Part shown: in pieces, positions 18,595 to 27,282 of the stretch
How positions within the stretch are numbered: the first letter of the stretch is position 1
How the letters are laid out: each line of letters opens with the position of its first letter
Source of the DNA: Chitinophaga pinensis
Lineage (GTDB): Bacteria > Bacteroidota > Bacteroidia > Chitinophagales > Chitinophagaceae
Direction of reading: 5' to 3'
Assembly: GCF_007896845.1 (NCBI RefSeq)
Contig: NZ_VOHS01000006.1
Location: forward strand, 1-64,000
DNA length: 64,000 nucleotides
Made by a program: the position numbers and the translations under genes
Notes under the pieces: model-generated
What the model saw: the letters and a program-made list of their open reading frames with translations, nothing else
What the model was told of the DNA's origin: nothing
The model's database searches: none

Positions 18595-19371
18595 ATGAGC
18601 AATCGTATAGATCAATTATTTGCCGGCAAAAAAACGGGTGTACTGAACATCTACTGCACAGCAGGATTTCCTGAACTGAACGATACGCTGCCTGTCATGC
18701 AATCTTTACAACAGCATGGGGCTGATATGATAGAACTGGGTATGCCATTCTCTGATCCGCTGGCTGACGGGCCGGTGATTCAGGATAGCAGCACCCGTGC
18801 TATTAAAAATGGTATGAGTCTGAAAGTGCTGTTCGAACAGCTGAAAGATTTCAGACAGCATATCCACCTGCCGGTATTACTGATGGGATATCTCAATCCG
18901 GTGTTACTATATGGTATTGAAAACTTCTGTAAGAAATGTGCAGAAGTGGGCGTTGATGGTGTCATACTGCCAGACTTGCCGATGGATGAATATGAACATG
19001 CGTATAAGCCGGTGTTTGAAAAATACAACCTGCACCTGATCTTTCTGGTAACGCCGGAAACAAGCGAAGAAAGGATCAAAAAGATCGACAGTGTGAGTAA
19101 AGGTTTTGTATATGCAGTATCCTCTTCTTCCACTACCGGAAAGGACAAGGATATGGGAAATCAGCAGGCCTACTTTGAAAGACTGAAGGCGCTGGCCCTG
19201 AAGAATCCGGTACTGATCGGGTTTGGTATCAAAGATAAAGCTACCTTTGATGCTGCCGCTTCCAACAGTAATGGTGGAATTATCGGTACTGCCTTTATCC
19301 GCGCAATTGAAAATACGACCAACCTGGACGCTACAATAAAAACATTTATTGCGGGCGTAAAACACAACTAG
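18595..19371 (+). CDS. trpA: Tryptophan synthase alpha chain
   Basis: Cleaves indole-3-glycerol phosphate to indole, which is channelled to TrpB. A 258-residue TIM barrel with IYCTAGFPELNDT, ELGMPFSDPLADGPVIQDSSTRAI (catalytic Glu), MGYLNPVLLYG, the GVILPDLPMDE motif with the catalytic Asp, and GFGIKDKATFD near the end. Three bases after its stop codon hisH begins, so trp and his genes share a transcript here. Confidence 0.97.
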   Translation: MSNRIDQLFAGKKTGVLNIYCTAGFPELNDTLPVMQSLQQHGADMIELGMPFSDPLADGPVIQDSSTRAIKNGMSLKVLFEQLKDFRQHIHLPVLLMGYLNPVLLYGIENFCKKCAEVGVDGVILPDLPMDEYEHAYKPVFEKYNLHLIFLVTPETSEERIKKIDSVSKGFVYAVSSSSTTGKDKDMGNQQAYFERLKALALKNPVLIGFGIKDKATFDAAASNSNGGIIGTAFIRAIENTTNLDATIKTFIAGVKHN

Positions 19372-19374
19372 AAT

Positions 19375-19968
19375 ATGAAAACGGTTATCATAAAATACAA
19401 TGCCGGTAATATTCGTTCGGTGATGTTCGCACTGGACAGAATAGGCGTGGAGGGTATTGTAACAGACGATCCGGAAGCGATAAAATCTGCAGATAAGGTG
19501 ATCTTCCCGGGTGTGGGAGAAGCCAGTACTGCGATGAATTATCTGAAGGAAAGAAAACTGGATACACTGATCAAAGATCTGAAACAGCCGGTGCTGGGAA
19601 TCTGTCTGGGTATGCAGCTCATGTGCAAACATTCTGAAGAGAATAACACACCTTGCCTTGGCATCTTTGATGTGGAAGTAAAACGCTTCACTTCACCAGT
19701 GGATAATCTGCTGAAAATACCGCAGATCGGCTGGAACAATATCACGGGATTATACAGCACTATGTTTGAGCAGGTGCCGGAGAATTCCTACATGTATTTT
19801 GTACATAGTTATTATGCGGCGCTGGGCCCTGATACAGTGGCAACTGCCAATTACGTGATTAACTACAGTGCAGGATTACAGAAAGATAATTTTTATGCCG
19901 TACAGTTCCACCCGGAGAAATCAGCGACGGCAGGACAAAAAATACTGGAAAATTTCCTGAAGTTATAA
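19375..19968 (+). CDS. hisH: Imidazole glycerol phosphate synthase, amidotransferase subunit
   Basis: Provides ammonia from glutamine to HisF. A 197-residue class I glutamine amidotransferase with FPGVGEASTAM, nucleophile Cys77 in LGICLGMQLM, YFVHSYYA and the catalytic AVQFHPEKSATAG. It starts three bases after trpA, leaving no space for its own terminator or ordinary promoter, so expression probably depends on the trp transcript. Confidence 0.96.
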   Translation: MKTVIIKYNAGNIRSVMFALDRIGVEGIVTDDPEAIKSADKVIFPGVGEASTAMNYLKERKLDTLIKDLKQPVLGICLGMQLMCKHSEENNTPCLGIFDVEVKRFTSPVDNLLKIPQIGWNNITGLYSTMFEQVPENSYMYFVHSYYAALGPDTVATANYVINYSAGLQKDNFYAVQFHPEKSATAGQKILENFLKL

Positions 19969-19971
19969 GTA

Positions 19972-21141
19972 ATGATTCGAGCGATACAGATAAGAAGGAT
20001 CACAACCGATGATACACTGGAGTTGCGCAGAGAAGTGTTGTATCCTGACTGGGAACTGACCAGGGTAAAGCTTGATCATGACGAAGATGGGTTACATTTT
20101 GGTCTGTTTGAAGATAACAGGTTGAGGGGCGTAGTGTCATTGTTCCCGCATAACGGTCAGGCGCAATTCCGTAAACTGGCTGTACATCCGGATTGTCAGG
20201 GCAAAGGCTATGGCAATATGCTGATGCAGCATATAACAGATTTTTGCAGAAAGGAGCATATCTCCCTGTTATGGTGTAATGCCCGTGCTTCTGCAGAAGG
20301 ATTTTATTTAAAACGTGGGTTCGAATACTGGGGAGATCATTTCGTAAAAGATAACATTGTCTTCATCAAGATGAAAGTTCAACTGGATAAAACAACGGAT
20401 AACGGCTTTACCGTGATTCCGGCTATTGACATTATAGATGGCAAATGTGTACGCCTGACACAGGGCGATTATGCACAGAAGAAAGTATACAATGAGCATC
20501 CGCTGGAAGTAGCCAAGGCTTTTGAAAGCATTGGCGTACGCCGTTTACATCTGGTCGATCTGGATGGTGCAAAGAAAGGAGCTGTTGTGAACTGGAAAGT
20601 ACTGGAAGCGATTGCCGGTAAGACCAATCTGGTGATTGATTTCGGTGGTGGTATTAAAACAGAAGACGATCTGCGTATTGTATATGAAAATGGCGCTGCA
20701 CTGGCAACCATTGGTAGTATAGCGGTAAAAGATCCGGCCCTGTTTTCCGGCTGGGTGAAGAAGTACGGAGCAGATAAGATCTTCCTCGGTGCTGACGTAA
20801 AAGAAGAGAAAATTGCAGTAGGCGGATGGTTGGAAACAACCGAGCTGTCAGTGTTTGACTTCCTCGAAGAAAATGTGAAACAGGGTGTACAGCATATCTT
20901 CTGTACTGATATTGCCAAAGATGGTCTGTTACAGGGACCTTCTGTCGCTTTATACGAAAAGATCCTGCAACGCTTTCCACAGATTGACTTTGTGGCAAGC
21001 GGAGGCGTGAGTACGATGGCTGATGTGCATGCACTGGCGGAAGCCGGCTGTAGCGGTGTGATAGTAGGGAAGGCGATCTATGAGGAGAGGATCAGTATGA
21101 AGGAACTGACAGACTTTATTAAATCAGGAATCAGGAATTAG
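19972..21141 (+). CDS. hisA: GNAT acetyltransferase-HisA fusion protein
   Basis: A single 389-residue frame with two domains. Residues 1 to about 132 are a GNAT N-acetyltransferase (KLAVHPDCQGKGYGNMLMQH is the acetyl-CoA-binding signature, followed by NARASAEGFYLKRGF). Residues from about 142 are a complete HisA isomerase (VIPAIDIIDGKCVRL with the first catalytic Asp, VVIDFGGGIKTEDDL-type loop, FLGADVKEEKI with the second Asp, CTDIAKDGLLQGPS, VASGGVSTMADVHAL). No stop or frame change lies between them. An ATG at codon 133 could allow separate HisA translation, but I see no clear ribosome site. The acetyltransferase substrate is unknown. Confidence 0.93.
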   Translation: MIRAIQIRRITTDDTLELRREVLYPDWELTRVKLDHDEDGLHFGLFEDNRLRGVVSLFPHNGQAQFRKLAVHPDCQGKGYGNMLMQHITDFCRKEHISLLWCNARASAEGFYLKRGFEYWGDHFVKDNIVFIKMKVQLDKTTDNGFTVIPAIDIIDGKCVRLTQGDYAQKKVYNEHPLEVAKAFESIGVRRLHLVDLDGAKKGAVVNWKVLEAIAGKTNLVIDFGGGIKTEDDLRIVYENGAALATIGSIAVKDPALFSGWVKKYGADKIFLGADVKEEKIAVGGWLETTELSVFDFLEENVKQGVQHIFCTDIAKDGLLQGPSVALYEKILQRFPQIDFVASGGVSTMADVHALAEAGCSGVIVGKAIYEERISMKELTDFIKSGIRN

Positions 21142-21190
21142 GCTGGCTATACAATATTTCGTTGTTTCATTCGACTATTAACTATTAATC

Positions 21191-21946
21191 ATGTTAACAA
21201 AACGCATTATCCCCTGTCTTGATATAAAGGATGGACGCACCGTAAAAGGTGTGAACTTTGAAAATATACGTGATGCCGGCGATCCGATAGAACTGGGTGC
21301 ATTATATGCAGAGCAGGGCGCGGATGAGCTGGTATTTCTGGATATTACCGCGACAAATGAACGCAGAAAGACGCTGTCTGAACTGGTGACCCGCATCGCA
21401 AAACATGTGAATATTCCTTTTACTGTGGGTGGAGGTATTTCATCAGTGGAAGATGTGAATGTACTGCTGCAATCAGGCGCTGATAAGATTTCTGTTAATA
21501 CTTCTGCTTTTAAACGTCCTGAGCTGGTAGATGAACTGGCCCGTGAATTTGGTAGCCAGTGTGTGGTACTGGCCATTGATACGCGTTTTGAGGATGGCGA
21601 TTGGTTTGTGTATCTGAACGGAGGACGTGTAAAAACAGATATCAAGGCGTATGACTGGGCAAAAGAAGCGGTACAGAGAGGCGCAGGAGAGATTCTGCTG
21701 ACTTCCATGAATAACGATGGGACCAAGAAAGGGTTTGCACTGGATATTACCGGTAAACTGTCGCAAAATTTAAATGTACCGGTGATCGCCTCCGGCGGAG
21801 CAGGTAACATGGATCATTTCATGGACGTATTTGAAAATGCGCAGGCAGACGCCGCATTGGCAGCCAGCATTTTCCACTATAAAGAGATCGAAATACCGGC
21901 GCTGAAGACTTACCTGTATCAGCGGGGTGTGAATATCCGGTTCTAA
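21191..21946 (+). CDS. hisF: Imidazole glycerol phosphate synthase, cyclase subunit
   Basis: Cyclises PRFAR with ammonia from HisH to imidazole-glycerol phosphate and AICAR. A 251-residue TIM barrel with [14 protein letters not shown] (catalytic Asp), [35 protein letters not shown] (second Asp region), [18 protein letters not shown] and [14 protein letters not shown] 49-base spacer separates it from hisA, longer than other gaps in this block, but no terminator is seen there. Confidence 0.97.
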   Translation: MLTKRIIPCLDIKDGRTVKGVNFENIRDAGDPIELGALYAEQGADELVFLDITATNERRKTLSELVTRIAKHVNIPFTVGGGISSVEDVNVLLQSGADKISVNTSAFKRPELVDELAREFGSQCVVLAIDTRFEDGDWFVYLNGGRVKTDIKAYDWAKEAVQRGAGEILLTSMNNDGTKKGFALDITGKLSQNLNVPVIASGGAGNMDHFMDVFENAQADAALAASIFHYKEIEIPALKTYLYQRGVNIRF

Positions 21947-22039
21947 GGCGGAGAAAAACTATTAATTTTACGGCCACCTGTTCGCTAAAACAGTATGAAT
22001 TAAGGATTAATCGGGGAAATCAGGGGCCGGATAAGGTAT

Positions 22040-22672
22040 ATGATTAACAAACAAGAGCACTTCATGTATAATAACAAACAGATCAACTTTCAGAAATGCG
22101 CTGACGGTCTGGTGCCTGCAATCGTTCAGGATGCGGCAACTGCCAAAGTGCTGATGCTGGGATATATGAACCAGGAAGCCCTGGATAAAACCCTGCAGGA
22201 AGGTAAAGTAACCTTCTTTAGTCGTTCCAGACAACGTCTGTGGACAAAGGGTGAGGAAAGCGGTAATTTCCTGACCCTGCAGGAAATCAGGGTAGATTGT
22301 GACAGCGACACACTGCTGATCAAGGCTATTCCTGCCGGCGTAGTGTGCCATACCGGCGCAGATACCTGCTGGGAAGAAAGTAATGTAAGCAACGATTTTC
22401 TGGCAAAGCTGGAAAGCATCATTACAGACAGAAAGAATAATCCTGCTGATACGTCTTATACCTCCTCTCTTTTCACAAAAGGTATTAATAAAATTGCACA
22501 GAAAGTAGGGGAAGAGGCAGTAGAACTCGTTATAGAAGCGAAAGATGATAATGAGGAGCTTTTCCTGAACGAGTCGGCTGACCTGCTGTTCCATTACCTT
22601 GTACTGCTGAGTGCCAAGGGTTACCAGCTGGCAGATGTACTGGCTGTTCTGCAGAAAAGGCATAGTAAATAG
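22040..22672 (+). CDS. hisI: Bifunctional phosphoribosyl-AMP cyclohydrolase / phosphoribosyl-ATP pyrophosphatase
   Basis: HisIE fusion of 210 residues for steps two and three of histidine synthesis. The HisI part (about 1-115) shows MLGYMNQEAL, FFSRSRQRLWTKGEESGN, the DCDSDTLL metal-binding loop and CHTGADTCW. The HisE part (about 118-210) has the four-helix MazG-like fold with QKVGEEAVELVIEAKDDN and ESADLLFHYLVLL. ATG codons at 22040 and 22064 are both possible starts. It is the last his gene in this window. Confidence 0.95.
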   Translation: MINKQEHFMYNNKQINFQKCADGLVPAIVQDAATAKVLMLGYMNQEALDKTLQEGKVTFFSRSRQRLWTKGEESGNFLTLQEIRVDCDSDTLLIKAIPAGVVCHTGADTCWEESNVSNDFLAKLESIITDRKNNPADTSYTSSLFTKGINKIAQKVGEEAVELVIEAKDDNEELFLNESADLLFHYLVLLSAKGYQLADVLAVLQKRHSK

Positions 22673-22696
22673 CAGTTTTTTTATATATTAGAGGGA

Positions 22697-23779
22697 ATGA
22701 AACAACTTGTTACCGGCGCCTTCGCGGTGCTATTTTCATTTACAGCCTTTGCCCAACAGACTGTTTCCGGCACATTAAAGGGAGCAGATGGTAAGAAGGT
22801 CTATCTGTATTCAGACGACGATAATAATCCGAAAGATTCCGTAGTACTGAGCGGAAATAAATTCTCTTTTAAGGTACCAGCCACAGAAGGACCACGGGTG
22901 TTTGCCCTTATCCTGCAGGACGTGAACAATCCGTTATTGTTGGTATCCGGTAAGGAGTCCCTGCAATATACACTGGAGGCCCAGCAGTTTCCGATTGCTT
23001 CTTCCATGAAAGGAAACGAAGAAAATAAGGCCATGCAGGCGTATCAGCAGACATTTCTGGCATTGGTGCAGAAAGCACAGGCCCTGAATGTTGAAGCTGC
23101 AAAGATCTCCGGTGATGATGAAGCCGGTAAAAATGCCTTTCGTGCCAAAGCGTCTATGTTCAACGAAGATGTAGTCAATACCGGTACAGGCTTTATCAAG
23201 GGGCATCCAAAACAACTGGCAAGCATCTGGATACTACTCAATGAGTTACGTGGCAGATTGGAACCGGATGATTTTCAGGAATACTTCAATTTACTGGATA
23301 AACCGCTCAAAGAATCAAGGTATGGACAGGCAGCGCTTAAATACCTGCGCAGTGTAAAAGGAGATGTTGGCGGAGTGGCGCTGGATTTTACACAGGATGA
23401 CGTGAACGGCAAACCTGTCAGCTTATCTTCCTTCCGTGGGAAATATGTCCTGATCGACTTCTGGGCCAGCTGGTGCGGTCCGTGCCGTGCTGAGAATCCG
23501 AACGTTGTAAAGGCTTTTGAGCGTTTTAAAGACAAGAATTTTACCATCCTTGGCGTATCGCTGGATGACAATAAAACCCGCTGGATGGGAGCCATTAAGC
23601 AGGATAATCTGCAATGGACCCAGGTATCCGATCTGAAAGGATGGGGGAATGAGGCCGCACAGATGTATGGCGTCCGTGCAATTCCTGCCAATTTCCTGAT
23701 AGATCCTCAGGGGAACATCATTGCCACTAATTTAAGAGGCAGTGCGTTGGAAGCCAAATTGCAACAGATATTAAAATAA
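22697..23779 (+). CDS. TlpA-like thiol-disulfide protein with N-terminal DUF4369-type domain
   Basis: A 360-residue exported thioredoxin-fold protein. A signal peptide (1-19, ending AFAQ) is followed by a beta-rich domain of the DUF4369 type (SGTLKGADGKKVYLY, about 22-100), a helical middle and a TlpA thioredoxin domain from about 228 with WCGPC (Cys260, Cys263) and the cis-proline loop RAIPANFLID. Such periplasmic proteins reduce or isomerise disulfides in Bacteroidota; the substrate is unknown. It starts 24 bases after hisIE, so it may be read through from the his transcript. A paralogue follows. Confidence 0.88.
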   Translation: MKQLVTGAFAVLFSFTAFAQQTVSGTLKGADGKKVYLYSDDDNNPKDSVVLSGNKFSFKVPATEGPRVFALILQDVNNPLLLVSGKESLQYTLEAQQFPIASSMKGNEENKAMQAYQQTFLALVQKAQALNVEAAKISGDDEAGKNAFRAKASMFNEDVVNTGTGFIKGHPKQLASIWILLNELRGRLEPDDFQEYFNLLDKPLKESRYGQAALKYLRSVKGDVGGVALDFTQDDVNGKPVSLSSFRGKYVLIDFWASWCGPCRAENPNVVKAFERFKDKNFTILGVSLDDNKTRWMGAIKQDNLQWTQVSDLKGWGNEAAQMYGVRAIPANFLIDPQGNIIATNLRGSALEAKLQQILK

Positions 23780-23789
23780 TTGACTTACC

Positions 23790-23819
23790 GGCCTCGTACC
23801 TACACGAGGCCGCTTCTTT
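23790..23819 (+). terminator. Intrinsic terminator after the first TlpA-like gene
   Basis: GGCCTCGT (23790-23797) pairs with ACGAGGCC (23804-23811) across ACCTAC, followed by GCTTCTTTT. It ends the transcript that probably includes hisIE. Confidence 0.65.
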
Positions 23820-23908
23820 TACTGTCACCACCTTCACCGTTTATCACAATCAGGTTGATTTTCCTGCCGGGATATGTGAATTTCGTTAGTATTAAATAAT
23901 CTGAATCA

Positions 23909-25054
23909 ATGAAGTCCGTAATGATGGCCGTGGCGCTTCTTGCGCCTATGGTCCTGTTGGCGCAGGAAAAATGGAAGGGCGAGCAAGCGTTTACGATACA
24001 GGGAACTGTTACTGCATTACAGAAGCCGGCAAAAGTATATTTAAATATCAGGCGTTGTGGCGATAATACACTGGATAGTGCGGAAGTAAAGGATGGTAAA
24101 TTCTCCTTTTCCGGCAAACTGGCGGAACCTACAATGGCCAACCTGTACCTCAAAGTACTGGAACCTGTCCTGCCTTCTGACGCGCAGGAGCGGAAGAGTT
24201 GCGATGTGCTGACGCTGTTTTTAGATAAAGGTAATATCAGTATTAGTGCAGAAGACTCTATTAGCCATGGCGTTGTGAAAGGTGCCGTAGCTAATGATGA
24301 CTATATTCATCTCAACGAACTGCTGAAAGATGTGAACGGTAAACTGGATGAACTGGAAAAACAGTATCGTCAGGCGTATATGGCTGAAGATGAGGAAGGT
24401 ATGAGGAAACTGGAGCCGCAGTTTGATGATCTGGAAGCCCAGCAGAAACAGATCCTTGCTGATTATCTGAAGAATAACAGTAATTCACCGATTGCACTGT
24501 ACGTGTTGAATAAATATGCGGACTACGATATTGATCTGGTAGAGATTGAACCTATGTTCAATAAGCTGGGGAAAACGCTGCGTAACACGCCCTCCGGAAA
24601 GGATTTTGCCGCAGCACTGGACAAAGCAAAAAAGACAGCAGTCGGACAGCCGGCCATGGATTTTGCCCAGCCTGACAAAGATGGAAAAGATATCACACTG
24701 GCTGCCTATAAGGGGAAATATGTATTATTAGGCTTCTGGGCCAGCTGGTGCGGTCCCTGCAGGGCGGAAAATCCAAATGTCCTGAAGGCTTACAGCCGTT
24801 TTAAAGACAAAGGATTTGATGTGGTATCCATCTCCCTCGATGAAAAAAGAGAGAAATGGCTGGCCGCAATACAGGCTGATAATCTGGCCTGGGCACAGGT
24901 ATCTGACCTGAAAGGCTGGAAAAATGCGGTAGCAGAGAAATATGGTATCAAGGCAATACCTCAGAACCTCCTGATTGACCCTAATGGAAATATCGTTGCC
25001 AAAAACCTCCGGGGCGATGCATTAGAACGCAAGCTGGAAGAACTTTTAAAGTAA
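23909..25054 (+). CDS. TlpA-like thiol-disulfide protein, paralogue
   Basis: A 381-residue paralogue of the preceding gene with the same order: signal peptide (1-18, ending LLAQ), DUF4369-type beta domain (GTVTALQKPAKVYLN), a charged helical linker (about 135-245, rich in Glu, Lys and Gln) and a TlpA thioredoxin domain with WCGPC (Cys281, Cys284). The two thioredoxin domains are nearly identical around FWASWCGPCRAENPNV and VSDLKGW, which indicates a tandem duplication. Terminators lie on both sides, so it is probably transcribed alone. Function by family: periplasmic disulfide reduction. Confidence 0.88.
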   Translation: MKSVMMAVALLAPMVLLAQEKWKGEQAFTIQGTVTALQKPAKVYLNIRRCGDNTLDSAEVKDGKFSFSGKLAEPTMANLYLKVLEPVLPSDAQERKSCDVLTLFLDKGNISISAEDSISHGVVKGAVANDDYIHLNELLKDVNGKLDELEKQYRQAYMAEDEEGMRKLEPQFDDLEAQQKQILADYLKNNSNSPIALYVLNKYADYDIDLVEIEPMFNKLGKTLRNTPSGKDFAAALDKAKKTAVGQPAMDFAQPDKDGKDITLAAYKGKYVLLGFWASWCGPCRAENPNVLKAYSRFKDKGFDVVSISLDEKREKWLAAIQADNLAWAQVSDLKGWKNAVAEKYGIKAIPQNLLIDPNGNIVAKNLRGDALERKLEELLK

Positions 25055-25075
25055 GTACACGTAGATATAGTGACG

Positions 25076-25110
25076 AAAACCACCTGCTTAAAACAGGTGG
25101 TTTTATTTTT
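25076..25110 (+). terminator. Intrinsic terminator after the second TlpA-like gene
   Basis: AAAACCACCTG (25076-25086) pairs with CAGGTGGTTTT (25094-25104) across a 7-base loop and is followed by ATTTTTTTATTT. Confidence 0.85.
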
Positions 25111-25113
25111 TTA

Positions 25114-25144
25114 TTTGGTAGTTTACGAAAGTTTCGTAGATTTA
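25114..25144 (+). promoter_or_regulatory. Predicted blaI promoter
   Basis: TTTG at 25114-25117 and TAGATTTA at 25137-25144 are 19 bases apart, close to the Bacteroidota consensus with one mismatch. Both BlaI-type operators overlap it. Confidence 0.5.
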
Positions 25145-25157
25145 CGAAACAATCGTA
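25124..25157 (+). promoter_or_regulatory. Two BlaI-type operators, TACGA-N5-TCGTA
   Basis: Two copies of the dyad TACGA-N5-TCGTA lie at 25124-25138 and 25143-25157, 19 bases apart start to start. The first is a perfect 7+1+7 palindrome (TACGAAA, G, TTTCGTA). They cover the predicted -7 box and the region before it, where bound BlaI would exclude RNA polymerase. BlaI/MecI operators of other phyla have the form TACA-TGTA, so the arm sequence differs while the dyad layout is similar. Confidence 0.75.
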
Positions 25158-25183
25158 GATGATTGTCTTTAAATTAAATCAAT

Positions 25184-25540
25184 ATGGAAAAGCTTACGCA
25201 GCAGGAGGAAATTGCCATGCTGGCAATATGGAAAACGGGCACCGGTTCAGTAAAGGATTTTCTGGAGCAACATCCCTCTCCACAACCTCCTTATACGACG
25301 CTTGCCTCTACCATCAGGAACCTGGAGAAAAAAGGGTATCTGACCAGCCGTAAAACAGGTAATGTATATGAGTACACACCTGCGATCATTGAATCTGAGT
25401 ACAAACAGAAGTTTATGAACGGGTTTGTAAAAGACTACTTCGAAGATTCATATAAAGCTCTGGTCACATTCTTCGCAAAAGAGAAGAAGATCACACCGGA
25501 AGAACTGAAAGAAATTGTCAGGATGATCGAAAAAAACTGA
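25184..25540 (+). CDS. BlaI/MecI-family transcriptional repressor
   Basis: A 118-residue winged-helix repressor. The N-terminal MEKLTQQEEIAMLAIWKTG, the recognition-helix region YTTLASTIRNLEKKGYL and the wing SRKTGNVYEYTPA are typical of BlaI/MecI. The C-terminal helices (about 85-118) form the dimerisation part. It is six bases upstream of a BlaR1-like membrane peptidase, the usual signalling partner that inactivates the repressor by proteolysis. Two dyads over its own promoter suggest autorepression. No beta-lactamase lies nearby, so the signal and targets are probably not beta-lactams. Confidence 0.92.
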   Translation: MEKLTQQEEIAMLAIWKTGTGSVKDFLEQHPSPQPPYTTLASTIRNLEKKGYLTSRKTGNVYEYTPAIIESEYKQKFMNGFVKDYFEDSYKALVTFFAKEKKITPEELKEIVRMIEKN

Positions 25541-25545
25541 TAACC

Positions 25546-27129
25546 ATGCTTATTTATCTGCTTAAAGCTAACATAGCGCTTGTTTTGTTTTACCTGGCTT
25601 ATCGCTTCGGTCTGAGGCGTCTGACCTTCTATTCATTGAACCGCTTTTTTCTGATCGGTGGTATCCTGTGTGCGACTGTGGGTCCTTTGATAGATCCATC
25701 TGTATTCATAAGGGAACATCATGAGCTGAATGTGGTGGCAGAGACCTATATGCTTGATCTGTCAGCCTTACAGAGGCATCCATCAGAGCCTTTTATCAAT
25801 ACCCTTGTAAAATATGTGTTCTGGTTGGGGGTAATGGTTATGACCATTCGATTTGCCATGCAGCTTTTTTCTTTATGGAAACTGCATCATCAGACCCGGA
25901 GAACTGTTTTCGGAGACGAATCATTGCGGATTATGGAGCGGAATGCGAATCCGTTTTCCTTCATGCGCAACATATATATTAATCCATCCCTGCACACACC
26001 GGAGGAGTTCTCCTCAATCATCCAGCATGAAAAGGTGCATGTGCGGCAATGGCATACACTGGATGTACTGTTGGGAGAACTGAACAAGATCTTCTACTGG
26101 TTCAATCCCGGTGCATGGTTAATGAGTATTGCCATCCGCGAGAACCTGGAGTTTATTACAGACAGGAGCATTCTCCGGCAGGGAATAGATGCAAAAGCTT
26201 ATCAATACAGTCTTTTAAAAGTAAGTGGGATCCCATATGCGACGGCCATCGCAAACAATTTCAATTTTTCACACTTAAAACAAAGGATCATGATGATGAA
26301 TAAGAAAAGATCATCCCGCTATCATTTACTGCGTTATGTAGTATTGGGCGCTGTGATGGGGATCGCAGTACTTTCCCTGAATTTCTCCCGTGCAATTGCT
26401 AAAGCAGAGACGTCTGCACGTGTACTGGCAAACGCATTCCAGGAGGATACATCGAAAGTGAAGGTTCCACCACCAGCGGCACCATTACCCCCACCTCCTC
26501 CACCTCCACCAGCGCCTCCGGTAAAGGGGAAAGGAAAAGGTGTGAAGGTTCCACCACCACCTCCACCAGTACCACCGGTTCCAGCGGCTGCGGCAGCTGT
26601 TCCTGCACCTGCAGCAGCACCTGCTCCGGCAGCAAAGGAAGAACTGAGATTGTCCGTAGCAGAAAATCCCGATGCTCCTGCTGCTGAAAAGACAAGTATT
26701 GTTCTCAGGGGCGATGCACAGGCAAAACCGCTTTATGTGCTGGATGAGATGGTGATAGGCACTAATCTGCCGGAAGGTATGATTAACCCGGAGGATATCA
26801 GTGCTATACATGTCCTCAAAGGAGAGTCTGCTACCGCCATTTATGGTGACGCAGGGAAGAATGGTGTAGTGAAGATCTACAGCAAAGGCTATAACAACGC
26901 GCCACTGGTAAAACGTGATGTGCTCGTTCCTGCTAAGCCGGGTACTACTTCGACAACGCCGACAACAATAAAATTTGTGCCCGCCGGAGAAAAGAAAAAT
27001 GATGAGGTGATCACTGTGATTGGTTACAAGGATGGTAATACTGTCCGTACCATTACAGCTGGCAGTAATGCCAATACCAATACAAATACCGATACCAAAG
27101 CAGACGTAAAGTCTGAAGAAAAAAGGTAA
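25546..27129 (+). CDS. BlaR1-like M56 membrane metallopeptidase with Pro-rich linker and plug-like C-terminus
   Basis: A 527-residue protein. Residues 1-115 contain membrane helices. The zinc motif HEKVH at 161-165 lies in the M56 peptidase domain, with NPFSFMRNIYINPS before it and FYWFNPGAWL and NLEFITDRSIL after it. A final membrane helix lies near 263-285. Outside the membrane comes a long Pro/Ala linker (about 303-365, runs of Pro) and then a domain resembling the plug of TonB-dependent receptors (LYVLDEMVIGTNLPEG, IHVLKGESATAIYGDAGKNGVVKIYSK), followed by a Thr/Asn-rich tail. There is no penicillin-binding sensor domain, so the ligand differs from that of BlaR1. Confidence 0.88.
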   Translation: MLIYLLKANIALVLFYLAYRFGLRRLTFYSLNRFFLIGGILCATVGPLIDPSVFIREHHELNVVAETYMLDLSALQRHPSEPFINTLVKYVFWLGVMVMTIRFAMQLFSLWKLHHQTRRTVFGDESLRIMERNANPFSFMRNIYINPSLHTPEEFSSIIQHEKVHVRQWHTLDVLLGELNKIFYWFNPGAWLMSIAIRENLEFITDRSILRQGIDAKAYQYSLLKVSGIPYATAIANNFNFSHLKQRIMMMNKKRSSRYHLLRYVVLGAVMGIAVLSLNFSRAIAKAETSARVLANAFQEDTSKVKVPPPAAPLPPPPPPPPAPPVKGKGKGVKVPPPPPPVPPVPAAAAAVPAPAAAPAPAAKEELRLSVAENPDAPAAEKTSIVLRGDAQAKPLYVLDEMVIGTNLPEGMINPEDISAIHVLKGESATAIYGDAGKNGVVKIYSKGYNNAPLVKRDVLVPAKPGTTSTTPTTIKFVPAGEKKNDEVITVIGYKDGNTVRTITAGSNANTNTNTDTKADVKSEEKR

Positions 27130-27165
27130 GCTGGTACAACATTGTTTTATAATACTGCACGAAAG

Positions 27166-27206
27166 AATAAAAAGGCTGCTCAATACTTTTGAGCAGCCTT
27201 TTTATT
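27166..27206. terminator. Bidirectional terminator between convergent genes
   Basis: An 18-bp perfect stem pairs 27166-27183 with 27189-27206 around the loop TACTT. A-rich and T-rich flanks give a U tract in both directions, ending the plus-strand blaI-peptidase unit and the minus-strand lipoprotein gene. Confidence 0.85.
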
Positions 27207-27282
27207 CGGGTACCTGATAGCATCAGGTGGTCATTTAAGCTATTCTGAAGACGTTCTTTTATTTTTGATACATCCTCTTCTT

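Noticed and set aside
26485..27183. 232-aa minus-strand frame
   Set aside because: Antisense to the Pro-rich part of the BlaR1-like gene; low-complexity artefact.
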